Below, piece by piece: positions 55,880-64,000 of a DNA stretch of 64,000 nucleotides. The notes beneath the pieces are model-generated. The model searched no databases, had not been told where the DNA came from, and worked only from the letters and a program-made list of their open reading frames with translations. How positions within the stretch are numbered: position 1 is the stretch's first letter; each line of letters begins with the position of its first letter. The stretch comes from Acidimicrobiaceae bacterium (GTDB taxonomy: Bacteria > Actinomycetota > Acidimicrobiia > Acidimicrobiales > Ilumatobacteraceae): NCBI GenBank assembly GCA_947446815.1, contig CANFGT010000007.1, positions 62,001-126,000 on the forward strand, written 5' to 3'. The position numbers and the translations under genes were made by a program.

Positions 55880-56922
55880 ATATTGCGTTGCGTGACAACG
55901 TCTGCAAGATGCACAAGCGCATCGTACGACTCGCCTTGCATCTGAGACTTATCAAGTGCGTGCACTGCTTGTGAATGATTCGATGTGATGAGATCTTCCA
56001 TCGCTTTCAATGCACCGGTGTCAATGACGACTTGCTGAATCTCTGCAATGTCTTCATCAGACAAACCAGGCTGGCCGACCTTTGCAAGAACATCGAGGTG
56101 TTGCTTGTGTGCCATCTGGTGAGCACGCGCCAACAGTGGAGTGGGCTTGCCTTCACGGAAGTCACCGCCCACTGGTTTGCCCGTGACCTCTGAATCGCCA
56201 TATGCACCCAAGATGTCATCACGCATTTGAAATGAGTCTCCGAGTGGCAAGCCGTACGCCGATAGCATCGGCATCAACGCTTGGCCACGCTGCGGGTTGG
56301 CGGCCACTGCACCGATATGGAGCGGTCGTTCAATGGTGTATTTGGCACTCTTCATACGGCAGATGAGGTCGGCTTCAGCAACATTGCGGGTTTCGCGGAC
56401 CGACCCGAGAACATCGAGGTACTGGCCAATGTTCATTTCCAGGCGTAAGTCGTGCCACAGAGGACGGGCTGCAGCAGGCAGGTTGTCCATGAGTGCATCA
56501 GACATGACATAGGTGATGTCGCCAATCAGGATGGTGGATCCTTCGCCATGTCGGCGCGATTCCCCCGTCCATCCGTTGGTGACATGGTGCTGTGCAATGG
56601 TCTTATGAGTCGTGACGCGACCGCGGCGAGTATCAGCATCGTCAATGATGTCATCGTGAAAAAGGGCTGCGGCATGAAGCAGTTCAATAGCAGCGCCAAT
56701 GCGTGCTGACTCTTCGGCATCGGCAGAACCACCAGCGGCTACCCATCCCCAATGGCTGAACTGTGGTCGAAGGCGCTTTCCGCCTCCCATCACCAATGCA
56801 TTGATTTCTACAAACACCTCGTTGAGGTCCGCCTGCACCGCAGTCCAGCGTGCCGCACTCACACTGATGGAGTTTGCCAACACCGCATTAACGCGGTGAA
56901 TCAGTTCGTCTGTCGAACTCAT
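55876..56922 (-). CDS. polyprenyl diphosphate synthase (trans-isoprenyl synthase)
   Basis: 348 residues. The first aspartate-rich motif is LFHDDIIDDADTRRG and the second is FQMRDDILGAYGD; GGGKRLRPQF is the substrate loop. It builds all-trans prenyl diphosphates for quinones, carotenoids or similar; the chain length cannot be fixed by eye. It overlaps xseB by 4 bases, which makes it the last gene of the xseA-xseB unit. Confidence 0.9.
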   Translation of the reverse strand: MSSTDELIHRVNAVLANSISVSAARWTAVQADLNEVFVEINALVMGGGKRLRPQFSHWGWVAAGGSADAEESARIGAAIELLHAAALFHDDIIDDADTRRGRVTTHKTIAQHHVTNGWTGESRRHGEGSTILIGDITYVMSDALMDNLPAAARPLWHDLRLEMNIGQYLDVLGSVRETRNVAEADLICRMKSAKYTIERPLHIGAVAANPQRGQALMPMLSAYGLPLGDSFQMRDDILGAYGDSEVTGKPVGGDFREGKPTPLLARAHQMAHKQHLDVLAKVGQPGLSDEDIAEIQQVVIDTGALKAMEDLITSNHSQAVHALDKSQMQGESYDALVHLADVVTQRNI

Positions 56923-57215
56923 TCGTCGTCTTCGTCTTCATCCTCGAAGTCGTCTTCATCGTCAAAATCCACATCGTCATCATCGTCATCATCGTCATCG
57001 AAGCCGAGATCTGCGACAAGAGCATCTACTGTCATCTGAGCAGTTGCAATTCGTTCATTGCACCAGTTGATAAGGAACGATGCACGTTCGACTTTGGTGG
57101 AAAGAACATCAACGTCAACAAAGGGTGAATCAAGTTCAGAAAGAATTGATTCCACTTCGCGCATTGCTTCTGCATAACCCTTTGGTTCTGCCTGCTGAGC
57201 TTTCTTTGTTGCCAT
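56919..57215 (-). CDS. xseB: exodeoxyribonuclease VII small subunit with poly-acidic tail
   Basis: 98 residues. The core GYAEAMREVESILSELDSP...VERASFLINWCNERIATAQ is the XseB helical hairpin (about 13-65). The last 27 residues are almost only Asp and Glu (a run of nine Asp among them), which is longer and more acidic than in most homologues. The gene overlaps xseA by one base and the polyprenyl synthase by 4. Confidence 0.9.
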   Translation of the reverse strand: MATKKAQQAEPKGYAEAMREVESILSELDSPFVDVDVLSTKVERASFLINWCNERIATAQMTVDALVADLGFDDDDDDDDDVDFDDEDDFEDEDEDDE

Positions 57216-58399
57216 TATGCAACTCCTTCTACGGTGCTGGTGATACTGCCATCGGCAAGCAGTGTGGTGATCTTTTGGCCGGCTGCAACATCATCTTTCG
57301 AGCGAACAACATTGCCGTTTGCGTCGCGCGTAATGCTCCAACCTCGAGCCATTGTGGTGACAGGGTCAAGCAAACGAACTGATGCTGAATGCATTGCGAG
57401 TCGTTGCGATTGACGCTCCAACGCGATGCGGGGACGTGTCGTTAAACGTTCGACGGCCATGCCGATGCGTGAGCGGGCCTGCACGAGCGAACCTTCTGTT
57501 GCACGTCGTAGTTGATCAACGGAGAACGACAGTTCCCCAAGAAATTCTTCAACAAGCGCAATGACAACCTGCGCGCAAGCTGTGGGTGTCTTGTTGGCAG
57601 AGTGTGCAACAACGTCGGCGATGCTTGTATCAATCTCATGACCGATACCTGTGAACACTGGATGTGCACATTTGGAAATCGCCATTGCAATTCCTTCATC
57701 ATCGAATGCCGCAAGGTCTCCCTTTGAGCCACCACCACGCATGAGCAAGACAAGGTCGATGTCATCGCGGCGAGAGAATGTATTCAAGGCGCGAATGATT
57801 TGTGGCGCGGCGTCATCACCTTGCACGCGCACATCAATGAACGACACCGAGAATCCAATGCCAGACTCCAACAGATGTTGTTGTGCATCAGCCCAACCAG
57901 CCGCCTGGCTAGATGAAATCACTCCAAGACGTAATGGCACTAATGGCACAGGGCGACGTTTATTGACTTTGTCAACACCCATTTCTAAAAGCTTGCGAAG
58001 AAGTTCTTCACGCTTGGCTGCAATATCGCCAGCAGAGAACTGAGTATCCACATCGGACACCTTGAGCGACAACTTTCCGAATGGCGCGTAGAAATCAGGG
58101 CGGCCATACAGGCGAACCTTGAGGCCGTTCTTCAACTCAATGCCTTGATTGCGCAACTTGGCCTGAACGTTCTTCAGTGGACCAGCAAACAAGTTGCACG
58201 GCAGTTGCGCTTTTGCACCGCCCACATTCTCAATCAACGAGAAATACGCATGAGGGTTCGGAGAGCGCAGGCCTTCGATTTCTCCTTCGACCCAGACGCC
58301 TTCGTCAAAGGATGCACCCATGACCTGATTCAGGACACCGGCAAATTGACCGACGGTGAAGGAAGGGATTCCGTTGACGAATTCAATCTCTGCAGGCAT
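57215..58399 (-). CDS. xseA: exodeoxyribonuclease VII large subunit
   Basis: 394 residues. An N-terminal OB fold (VGQFAGVLNQVMGASFDEGVWVEGEIEGLR) precedes the catalytic region with LGVISSSQAAGWADA, DLVLLMRGGGSKGDLAAFDDE and VFTGIGHEIDTSIADVVAHSANKTPTACA. With XseB it degrades single-stranded DNA from both ends in repair. The upstream ABC transporter gene stops 10 bases from its start on the same strand. Confidence 0.95.
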   Translation of the reverse strand: MPAEIEFVNGIPSFTVGQFAGVLNQVMGASFDEGVWVEGEIEGLRSPNPHAYFSLIENVGGAKAQLPCNLFAGPLKNVQAKLRNQGIELKNGLKVRLYGRPDFYAPFGKLSLKVSDVDTQFSAGDIAAKREELLRKLLEMGVDKVNKRRPVPLVPLRLGVISSSQAAGWADAQQHLLESGIGFSVSFIDVRVQGDDAAPQIIRALNTFSRRDDIDLVLLMRGGGSKGDLAAFDDEGIAMAISKCAHPVFTGIGHEIDTSIADVVAHSANKTPTACAQVVIALVEEFLGELSFSVDQLRRATEGSLVQARSRIGMAVERLTTRPRIALERQSQRLAMHSASVRLLDPVTTMARGWSITRDANGNVVRSKDDVAAGQKITTLLADGSITSTVEGVA

Positions 58400-58409
58400 T
58401 GCTCACACT

Positions 58410-60221
58410 CTAGAGAGTCGGTGCGGCAGCACCGAAAGAGCCACCGGCGCGGACCTGAGAGGCATAGGCACCATCAAGAGCCATCAGTGCGTCATGGGTT
58501 CCTTGTTCCACAATCCGACCATTATCGACAACAACAATGCGGTCGGCATCGCGAATGGTGGAAAGACGATGGGCAATGACCAATGCGGTTCGTCCGTGCA
58601 GTGCCGCTTCCAGCGCCTCTTGGACCAATGATTCGTTCTCATTGTCGAGATGGCTGGTGGCCTCATCGAGAATCATGATTGCGGGGTTCTTCAACAACAT
58701 GCGGGCAATGGCTACTCGCTGCTTCTCGCCACCAGAGAGGCGATAACCGCGTTCGCCAACGAATGTGTCGTAACCATCGGGCAATGCTGCAATGGTGTCG
58801 TGTATTCGCGCTGCTTCACACGCCGCAATCACTTCTATATCAGTGGCGTCGGGGCGCGCATACAGAAGGTTCGCCTTAATGGTCTCGTGGAAGAGATGTG
58901 GATCCTGGGTCACCACACCGATGGCATCGTGCAGCGAGTCACCCGTGAGGTCACGGACATCATGACCATCAATTCGCACAGCACCAGATGTGACGTCGTA
59001 CAGACGTGGAACTAAGGACACCATTGTGCTCTTACCAGAACCACTAGAGCCCACAACAGCAACCGTTTCTCCTGGTGCAACGTGCAACGAGATGCCCTTC
59101 AGAACATCAACGTCTGGATCGCCCGATGTACCGCCGGGAGTCTCCAAAGATGCAACGGATGATTCCGATGCGGGCGGATAACGGAAGACAACATTGTCGA
59201 ACTCAATCAAACCTTGTGGTTCCACGAGATCAATTGCACCCGGACGATCAAAAATGGAAACCGGTGCATCGAGAACTTCGAAGACACGATCAAACGAAAC
59301 AAAGGCAGTCATCACTTCGACACGAGCATTCGTCAAGCCAGTGAGTGGTTGATAAATGCGGGTGACCAAGGCAGCCAAAGCAACCAATGTTCCTGGGGTA
59401 ATTGACTTCGAAACTACAAGTTGTGCACCAATGCCATAGATGGCAGCAGCGCCCATCGCACCGACAAGTCCGAGCGCCACAAAGAACACTCGGCCATACA
59501 ACGCAGCTTTGATGCCAGAGTCACGAACACCTGATGCCCGCGATGCAAATGTGTTCACTTCACGCTCGCGACGGCCAAACAGTTTGACGATCATCGCACC
59601 AGCAACATTGAATCGTTCACTCATCTGCGTATTCATTTGCGCATTGAGTTCCATCTGCTCACGAGCAATTCCTCCCAATTTGAGACCCATGCGCTTTGCC
59701 GGAGCAATAAATAACGGCAAGACCACGAGTGACAAAAGCGTGAGACGCCATTCGAGAACAAACATTGTCGCCAGTGTCGTGATGAGAACAACGATGTTCG
59801 ACACCACACTTCCCAATGTCGATGTCACTGCTGTCTGTGCGCCAACAACATCGCTATTCAAACGACTAATCAGTGCGCCTGTTTGCGTACGTGTGAAGAA
59901 AGAAATGGGCATGCGTTGCACTTTGTCGAAAAGCGCAACTCGCAGGTCGTAGATAAGGCCTTCACCAATCGTGGAACTCAACCACCGTTGCGTGATGGCA
60001 AGCACGGCATCTGCAATCGCAGCAATCACCAAGATGATGGCCAACGTTGTGATGAGGCCTCGGTTTCCTTGCGGAATGGCGCGGTCGAGAATTGCGCGGA
60101 AGAGCAGAGCTGGCGCGAGGGCAATAATTGCAGCTGCGATAATTGCACCAAGAAACCCGATGATCTGCCACTTATATGGCGATGAAAACTGCCACGCACG
60201 GCGCAAGGACGCACGCTTCAT
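58410..60221 (-). CDS. ABC transporter, fused permease and ATPase (MsbA/MDR type)
   Basis: 603 residues from ATG 60221, with GAAAGG 8 bases ahead; longer in-frame starts up to 60281 lack a ribosome site and run into the divergent gene. Six helices occupy about 1-310. The ATPase has Walker A VVGSSGSGKSTMVS, signature YRLSGGEKQRVAIAR and Walker B AIMILDEATSHLD. It is a half-transporter that would act as a homodimer exporter. The substrate is unknown. Confidence 0.92.
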   Translation of the reverse strand: MKRASLRRAWQFSSPYKWQIIGFLGAIIAAAIIALAPALLFRAILDRAIPQGNRGLITTLAIILVIAAIADAVLAITQRWLSSTIGEGLIYDLRVALFDKVQRMPISFFTRTQTGALISRLNSDVVGAQTAVTSTLGSVVSNIVVLITTLATMFVLEWRLTLLSLVVLPLFIAPAKRMGLKLGGIAREQMELNAQMNTQMSERFNVAGAMIVKLFGRREREVNTFASRASGVRDSGIKAALYGRVFFVALGLVGAMGAAAIYGIGAQLVVSKSITPGTLVALAALVTRIYQPLTGLTNARVEVMTAFVSFDRVFEVLDAPVSIFDRPGAIDLVEPQGLIEFDNVVFRYPPASESSVASLETPGGTSGDPDVDVLKGISLHVAPGETVAVVGSSGSGKSTMVSLVPRLYDVTSGAVRIDGHDVRDLTGDSLHDAIGVVTQDPHLFHETIKANLLYARPDATDIEVIAACEAARIHDTIAALPDGYDTFVGERGYRLSGGEKQRVAIARMLLKNPAIMILDEATSHLDNENESLVQEALEAALHGRTALVIAHRLSTIRDADRIVVVDNGRIVEQGTHDALMALDGAYASQVRAGGSFGAAAPTL

Positions 60222-60263
60222 ACGTGCACCTTTCACGGCATCGGCATCACCGGGGAGAAGCAT

Positions 60264-61820
60264 ATGAGGACCCATTCGCACCCTGTTGAGGCTACGGGCG
60301 AACCTGCGCCTAGTGTCTTCTGTGTGCTGCGCAAAACACTGATTGCTTCTGTTTTATTGGTCTCCATTGCGGGATGTTCATCCGCTTCATCGTCTGATTC
60401 CTCCGTAGACACCAAGCAACCACCTGCAACCTCAATCAAGCCTGCGGTCGGCGGTTCCATTGTCTGGAAGTCATGCCCCGAGGACGCAATGAATGAGACC
60501 ATGTGTGCCACTTTCGATGTTCCTTACGACTATGACAACCCATCTGTCGGTCAGTTCTCTCTCAAGTTGAAGAAGCACATGGCGACGAAGCCAGAAAAGC
60601 GCATCGGTTCCATGTTGGTGAATCCTGGAGGGCCTGGATTTGGTGGGTCTTTCCTTGCCGACAATGCAACGGCGTACTTCGGTGGCGACCTTGTTGAATC
60701 GTTCGACATCATTGGCTGGGACCCTCGCGGGACTGGCGAATCAACACCGTTTGTCGATTGCATCGATAACTACGACACGTACTTCGCAGCGGATCCCACT
60801 CCGCAAACTGAGGAAGAGAAGACAGCACTTGTTGATGCCACTCGATTGTTTTCCGAAGAATGTGAGAAGAACAGTGGTGAAATCCTGCCGTACATATCAA
60901 CGAACAACACTGTGCGCGACATGGATGCAATTCGTGCAGCACTGGGCGAAGAGAAAATCACCTACTTTGGATTCTCTTATGGAAGTGAACTCGGTGCTAC
61001 TTGGGTAACGATGTTCCCCACCACTGTTCGTGCTGCTGTTCTTGATGGCGCAACAGATCCGAATGCTGACTACATGCAAGCCGGACTTGATCAAGCTAAA
61101 GGTTTTGATACTGAGTTCAATAAGTTTCTGAAAAAGTGCTCTGCAAATACGCAGTGCGAGTTCTACAACAATGGAAATGCAGAAGTTGCGTATGACAAGT
61201 TGATCAAACAACTTGATGAGCATCCATTAGTGGTGAGCAAGGATCGCACCCCTGTTAATCAGTCCGTCGCATTTACTGCAATCTCTGAAGCGATGTATTC
61301 ATCAACAATGTGGCCCGAGCTTGAAACTGCTCTTGCCGATGCGCAAGCAGGAAAAGGTGCAGGATTACTGGCCTTGTATGACCAGTACTACCAACGCAAT
61401 GGAGATGGCACATACGGCAATGAACTTGAAGCGTTCTATTCCATCATGTGCCTTGATGATCCAGGTCCAGCAACAGTCGAAGCGACAGATGCATACGTTC
61501 CTAAGTTTGAAGCCGTTGCACCACGTCTTGCACACGGATTTACCGCTGGTTATGGATGCGTGTTCTGGAAAGCCAAGCCAGACCTTCGTATCAAGATCAC
61601 AGGCAAAGGTGCAGGGCCAGTTGTCGTTGTGGGAACCACTGGCGATGCCGCAACTCCACTTGCAAGTTCTCGCAAAATGACAGCTGCGCTAGAAGATGGT
61701 CGCCTCATTGTGGTGACCGCTGATCGCCACACTGGTTACGGCGAGAACACTTGTGTCACTGATGCCGTGAACAAATACTTGATCACCGCGAAAGTGGCCT
61801 TCAAAGAAAAATCCTGTTAA
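60264..61820 (+). CDS. tripeptidyl aminopeptidase-like alpha/beta hydrolase lipoprotein
   Basis: 518 residues. A lipobox SIAGC (Cys38) ends the signal. The hydrolase has MLVNPGGPGFGGS, DIIGWDPRGTGESTPF, and the nucleophile in YFGFSYGSELGATW. The late part with VVVVGTTGDAATPLASSRKM and TADRHTGYGENTCVTDAV is the TAP C-terminal domain with Asp and His. This is the SlpD/SlpE-like family of secreted actinobacterial peptidases. GGGGAG precedes the ATG. Its stop shares TTAA with the convergent AIM24 gene. Confidence 0.9.
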   Translation: MRTHSHPVEATGEPAPSVFCVLRKTLIASVLLVSIAGCSSASSSDSSVDTKQPPATSIKPAVGGSIVWKSCPEDAMNETMCATFDVPYDYDNPSVGQFSLKLKKHMATKPEKRIGSMLVNPGGPGFGGSFLADNATAYFGGDLVESFDIIGWDPRGTGESTPFVDCIDNYDTYFAADPTPQTEEEKTALVDATRLFSEECEKNSGEILPYISTNNTVRDMDAIRAALGEEKITYFGFSYGSELGATWVTMFPTTVRAAVLDGATDPNADYMQAGLDQAKGFDTEFNKFLKKCSANTQCEFYNNGNAEVAYDKLIKQLDEHPLVVSKDRTPVNQSVAFTAISEAMYSSTMWPELETALADAQAGKGAGLLALYDQYYQRNGDGTYGNELEAFYSIMCLDDPGPATVEATDAYVPKFEAVAPRLAHGFTAGYGCVFWKAKPDLRIKITGKGAGPVVVVGTTGDAATPLASSRKMTAALEDGRLIVVTADRHTGYGENTCVTDAVNKYLITAKVAFKEKSC

Positions 61821-62500
61821 CGATTTGCGTGTGAATGTGTCGCGTTCGCGAACTGATCAAACCAATTCGGATTACGAGACTGTGCGTAGATTCGCCCAGT
61901 ACCAGAAATCTCGAAGACAAGTCCTTCTCCAGACTTAATGGTGTTCATCCATCCGGACGCCGACTTGCGCAATGTCGCAGTCAAACTGGACTGCAGAGCT
62001 ACAAGGTGACCCGAATCAATGGTGATGGTTTCGGTTCCATTGAGGTCATACACATCAAGTGCGCCATAACAGTTCACGAGTACATCGCCTTGTCCTTGCG
62101 CAAGAACCGCGAAGCCGCCTTCGCCGCCGAGAAGATTCCCCCAGCCGGCCCACTTTGAATCAAGCGTCACACCCGTACCAGAGGCAAGCCACGCACTGCG
62201 CATCAACATCCATGGAGCATCTGGTGTTACTGGCAACGTGATGATGTCACCGGGAAGACCTGGTGCAATATCCACCCAACTGCCTTGTGGACTAGCCGTC
62301 ATTGTCGACATAAAGAATGAATCCCCCGACATCACCGCGCGCTTCAACGACTTCATAAAGCCGCCTTCCATCTTTGATGTCAAAGCGGCTCCGGCAGAGT
62401 GCGCTACCAATGCGCCTGATTCCATCTGAATCTGTTCGTTGGGATCCAACTCCACTCGTGCGATGGCATAAGCGGGCTGATGGCGCAATGTGATTCTCAT
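61817..62500 (-). CDS. AIM24 family protein
   Basis: 227 residues, all beta. The N-terminus has YAIARVELDPNEQIQMESGALVAHS, then GGFMKSLKRAVMSGDSFFMSTM, and DLNGTETITIDSGHLVALQSSL later. These are the blocks of the AIM24/TIGR00266 family. The molecular function in bacteria is unknown. It is followed on the same strand by the end of the MFS exporter gene, 40 bases upstream. Confidence 0.88.
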   Translation of the reverse strand: MRITLRHQPAYAIARVELDPNEQIQMESGALVAHSAGAALTSKMEGGFMKSLKRAVMSGDSFFMSTMTASPQGSWVDIAPGLPGDIITLPVTPDAPWMLMRSAWLASGTGVTLDSKWAGWGNLLGGEGGFAVLAQGQGDVLVNCYGALDVYDLNGTETITIDSGHLVALQSSLTATLRKSASGWMNTIKSGEGLVFEISGTGRIYAQSRNPNWFDQFANATHSHANR

Positions 62501-62540
62501 GTGATCAGTTTGCTACAACCAACCATCATGTTGTGCGTGT

Positions 62541-63920
62541 CTAGGCCGACTTCACTCGATTGGGTTGGAAGAGAGACACAGCCGCAGCCGCAAGTGCGAA
62601 AGCAATTGCAACCTTCCAGCCGTTACGGAATCCACCGATGCCCTCTGTCTGTGATTGCACTGTGACAACCAACGCCACACCCACTGCCGCACCTACCTGG
62701 CGGAAGGTGTTGTTGATTGCACCACCAACTGCGAAGCGATTCTGAGGAAGACGCAGGACGGTGCTGGCCGACAGAGCGGGGAATGTTGCACCAAGTCCAA
62801 TACCGAGGACAAACATCAGCGGAAGGAATGGGAACCACGGTGTTGGCTTGACATCAAGGAAGAGAATGGAGCCCATCACTGTTGCCGACATGATGAGCGG
62901 TCCTGTCACCATGAGGCGCTTGTAACCAATGCTGGCCATCTTGCGTCCAACAATCATTGATGTCACTGCCACGGTGATGGGCGACAACACGGAGAACCAT
63001 CCGGCTTTTGTTGCGCTGAACTGCCAGATGGTGCGCTGGAACAGAACGTTATTCAAAATATTGCCGCTAAATGCCGCGCCGTAGAGGAAGGTGCTGATGT
63101 TTGCCAACGTAAACGTGCGTTCCTTGAACAAGTCTCCCGGCAGAAGTGGATCGGGGTGATTCACCGAGCGATATGCGACAAACAATCCAAAGATCAATGC
63201 GATACCAAAGAGTGAGAGGACGGATGAATCGGTCCATCCCAAGTCTTCTGAACGCGAGATGCCCCAGACCAATGAGGCGATAGCAAGCGTGAAGATGATT
63301 GCTGCAGAAATATCGGGCCTTGAGCTCTTCTGTTTCTCAGATTCTTTGGTGACACGCCATGCAAGAACAAGAACGAACAAGCAAATAGGAACATTGATCC
63401 AGAATGCCGAGCGCCAACCGAACGTTGAAACAAAGAAAGCGCCAAGTGTGGGGCCAGATGCAACTCCGAGTGCACCGATGGAACCTGTCCACGCCATCAC
63501 TTGTCCGCGCTTTTCTGCAGGAAACACACCAAGGAGCAATCCGGTGGAAGCGGGCGTCATCATTGCGCCACCTATTCCTTGAATCGCACGACCAGCAATC
63601 AACAAGCCCATGGTGGAAGCAAGTGCGCAGAACAGAGAGCCTGCGAGAAAGAAAGACGTTCCGACAAGGAAGAACTTCTTGCGACCGGCTTGATCAGCGA
63701 GTCGGCCAGACACAACGAGCAGTGAACCGAAGAGGATGGAATATGCCGTGACCACCCATGAAATGGTGGAGGCAGAATCTTTGGGGAAACTCTTGTGAAT
63801 CTCAAAGAACGCCACATTCACAATGGACATATCCAATGTGGAGATGTAACTCGCGATGGCACAGACGGTGAATGTTGCCCATGGGCTACGCACCTTCCGT
63901 ATTGCTTCTGTTGTGTTCAT
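62541..63920 (-). CDS. MFS exporter, DHA2 (EmrB/QacA) family
   Basis: 459 residues, about 14 helices. LDMSIVNVAFFEIHKSFP near the N-terminus, SGRLADQAGRKKFF (motif A) and GIGGAMMTPASTGLLLGVFPAEKRGQVMAWTGSIGALGVASGPTLG (motif C region, shown in part by GPTLGAFF) fit drug-proton antiporters of this family. GAGGGGG lies 6 bases ahead of the ATG. A short palindrome upstream (63980-63990) may be the operator of a regulator outside the window. Confidence 0.88.
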   Translation of the reverse strand: MNTTEAIRKVRSPWATFTVCAIASYISTLDMSIVNVAFFEIHKSFPKDSASTISWVVTAYSILFGSLLVVSGRLADQAGRKKFFLVGTSFFLAGSLFCALASTMGLLIAGRAIQGIGGAMMTPASTGLLLGVFPAEKRGQVMAWTGSIGALGVASGPTLGAFFVSTFGWRSAFWINVPICLFVLVLAWRVTKESEKQKSSRPDISAAIIFTLAIASLVWGISRSEDLGWTDSSVLSLFGIALIFGLFVAYRSVNHPDPLLPGDLFKERTFTLANISTFLYGAAFSGNILNNVLFQRTIWQFSATKAGWFSVLSPITVAVTSMIVGRKMASIGYKRLMVTGPLIMSATVMGSILFLDVKPTPWFPFLPLMFVLGIGLGATFPALSASTVLRLPQNRFAVGGAINNTFRQVGAAVGVALVVTVQSQTEGIGGFRNGWKVAIAFALAAAAVSLFQPNRVKSA

Positions 63921-63979
63921 GATGTCCCCCTCGATATCAAGAAATCTTTTTGTTGTTTAGTTCAACCAGCAAGCCGTGT

Positions 63980-63990
63980 CTGTCGGACAG
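63980..63990. promoter_or_regulatory. palindrome upstream of the MFS exporter, candidate operator
   Basis: CTGTC-G-GACAG, 5-base arms, about 60 bases upstream of the MFS start. DHA2 exporters are often controlled by an adjacent TetR-type repressor acting on such sites. No regulator gene is visible because the window ends here. Inference. Confidence 0.3.
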
Positions 63991-64000
63991 TTGCTAGCAG

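Noticed and set aside
56930-57005. Microsatellite outside genes
   Set aside because: The tcatcg repeats encode the acidic tail of XseB in frame.

Overview
The window looks like a piece of a compact actinobacterial chromosome. The evidence is a GlnR-like atypical OmpR regulator next to a GlnA2-like glutamine synthetase and a type II glutamine synthetase, a paired ArsA-like ATPase unit like that of mycobacteria, frequent GTG starts, many start codons preceded closely by a TAnnnT box (leaderless style), and an ethylmalonyl-CoA mutase (MeaA-type). Hand counts of single 60-base lines gave about 55% G+C in the housekeeping parts and about 42% in the 21-31 kb part. Acidimicrobiia is my best guess for the class, but this is inference only.

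Layout. 1-5.9 kb: a complete selenocysteine locus. A partial selD is divergent from selA-selB, tRNA-Sec lies antisense directly after selB, and then come a thioredoxin-like fusion protein and a UGSC-type selenoprotein with an in-frame UGA and a clear SECIS hairpin. 5.9-9.3 kb: a histidine phosphatase, an MFS transporter and NAD synthetase. 9.5-12.7 kb: the nitrogen block glnII, glnA2-like and glnR-like. 12.7-16.7 kb: a CAP-domain protein, a MarC-family protein, a CASTOR/POLLUX-like channel protein, a small acidic lipoprotein and a DUF4236 protein.

16.7-34 kb is the accessory region and the most interesting part. A long minus-strand operon encodes an M50B-like membrane metalloprotease, two large paralogous tubulin-like GTPases (one frameshifted at a G8 tract inside its GTP-binding glycine motif), a small membrane protein, a secreted and membrane-anchored von Willebrand A protein, a 1039-residue protein with a Cys/His cluster and a membrane hairpin, and two further membrane proteins. 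A remnant of a second M50B gene lies inside it and records a duplication. Zinc-ribbon and RDD membrane proteins flank it. It resembles the tubulin/FtsZ-like plus vWA systems proposed to remodel membranes, with components I cannot assign.

34-64 kb is mostly housekeeping: GDT1-like transporter, 8-oxoguanine deaminase, a RidA with a histone-like tail, a Trx-like lipoprotein, an A-type Fe-S carrier and Mrp, Nudix, FxsA, NfeD, the two ArsA-like ATPases with a receiver protein, lysC-methyltransferase-asd, cyclophilin, hydroxyacyl-CoA dehydrogenase, aat, meaA, glutathione peroxidase, a predicted 2OG oxygenase, LysM, two alpha/beta hydrolases (one without a catalytic Ser), polyprenyl synthase, xseB-xseA, an ABC exporter, a tripeptidyl-peptidase-like lipoprotein, AIM24 and a DHA2-type MFS exporter. 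I saw no transposase, integrase, CRISPR array or rRNA. Genes are tightly packed, and several convergent neighbours overlap or share a palindromic stop.
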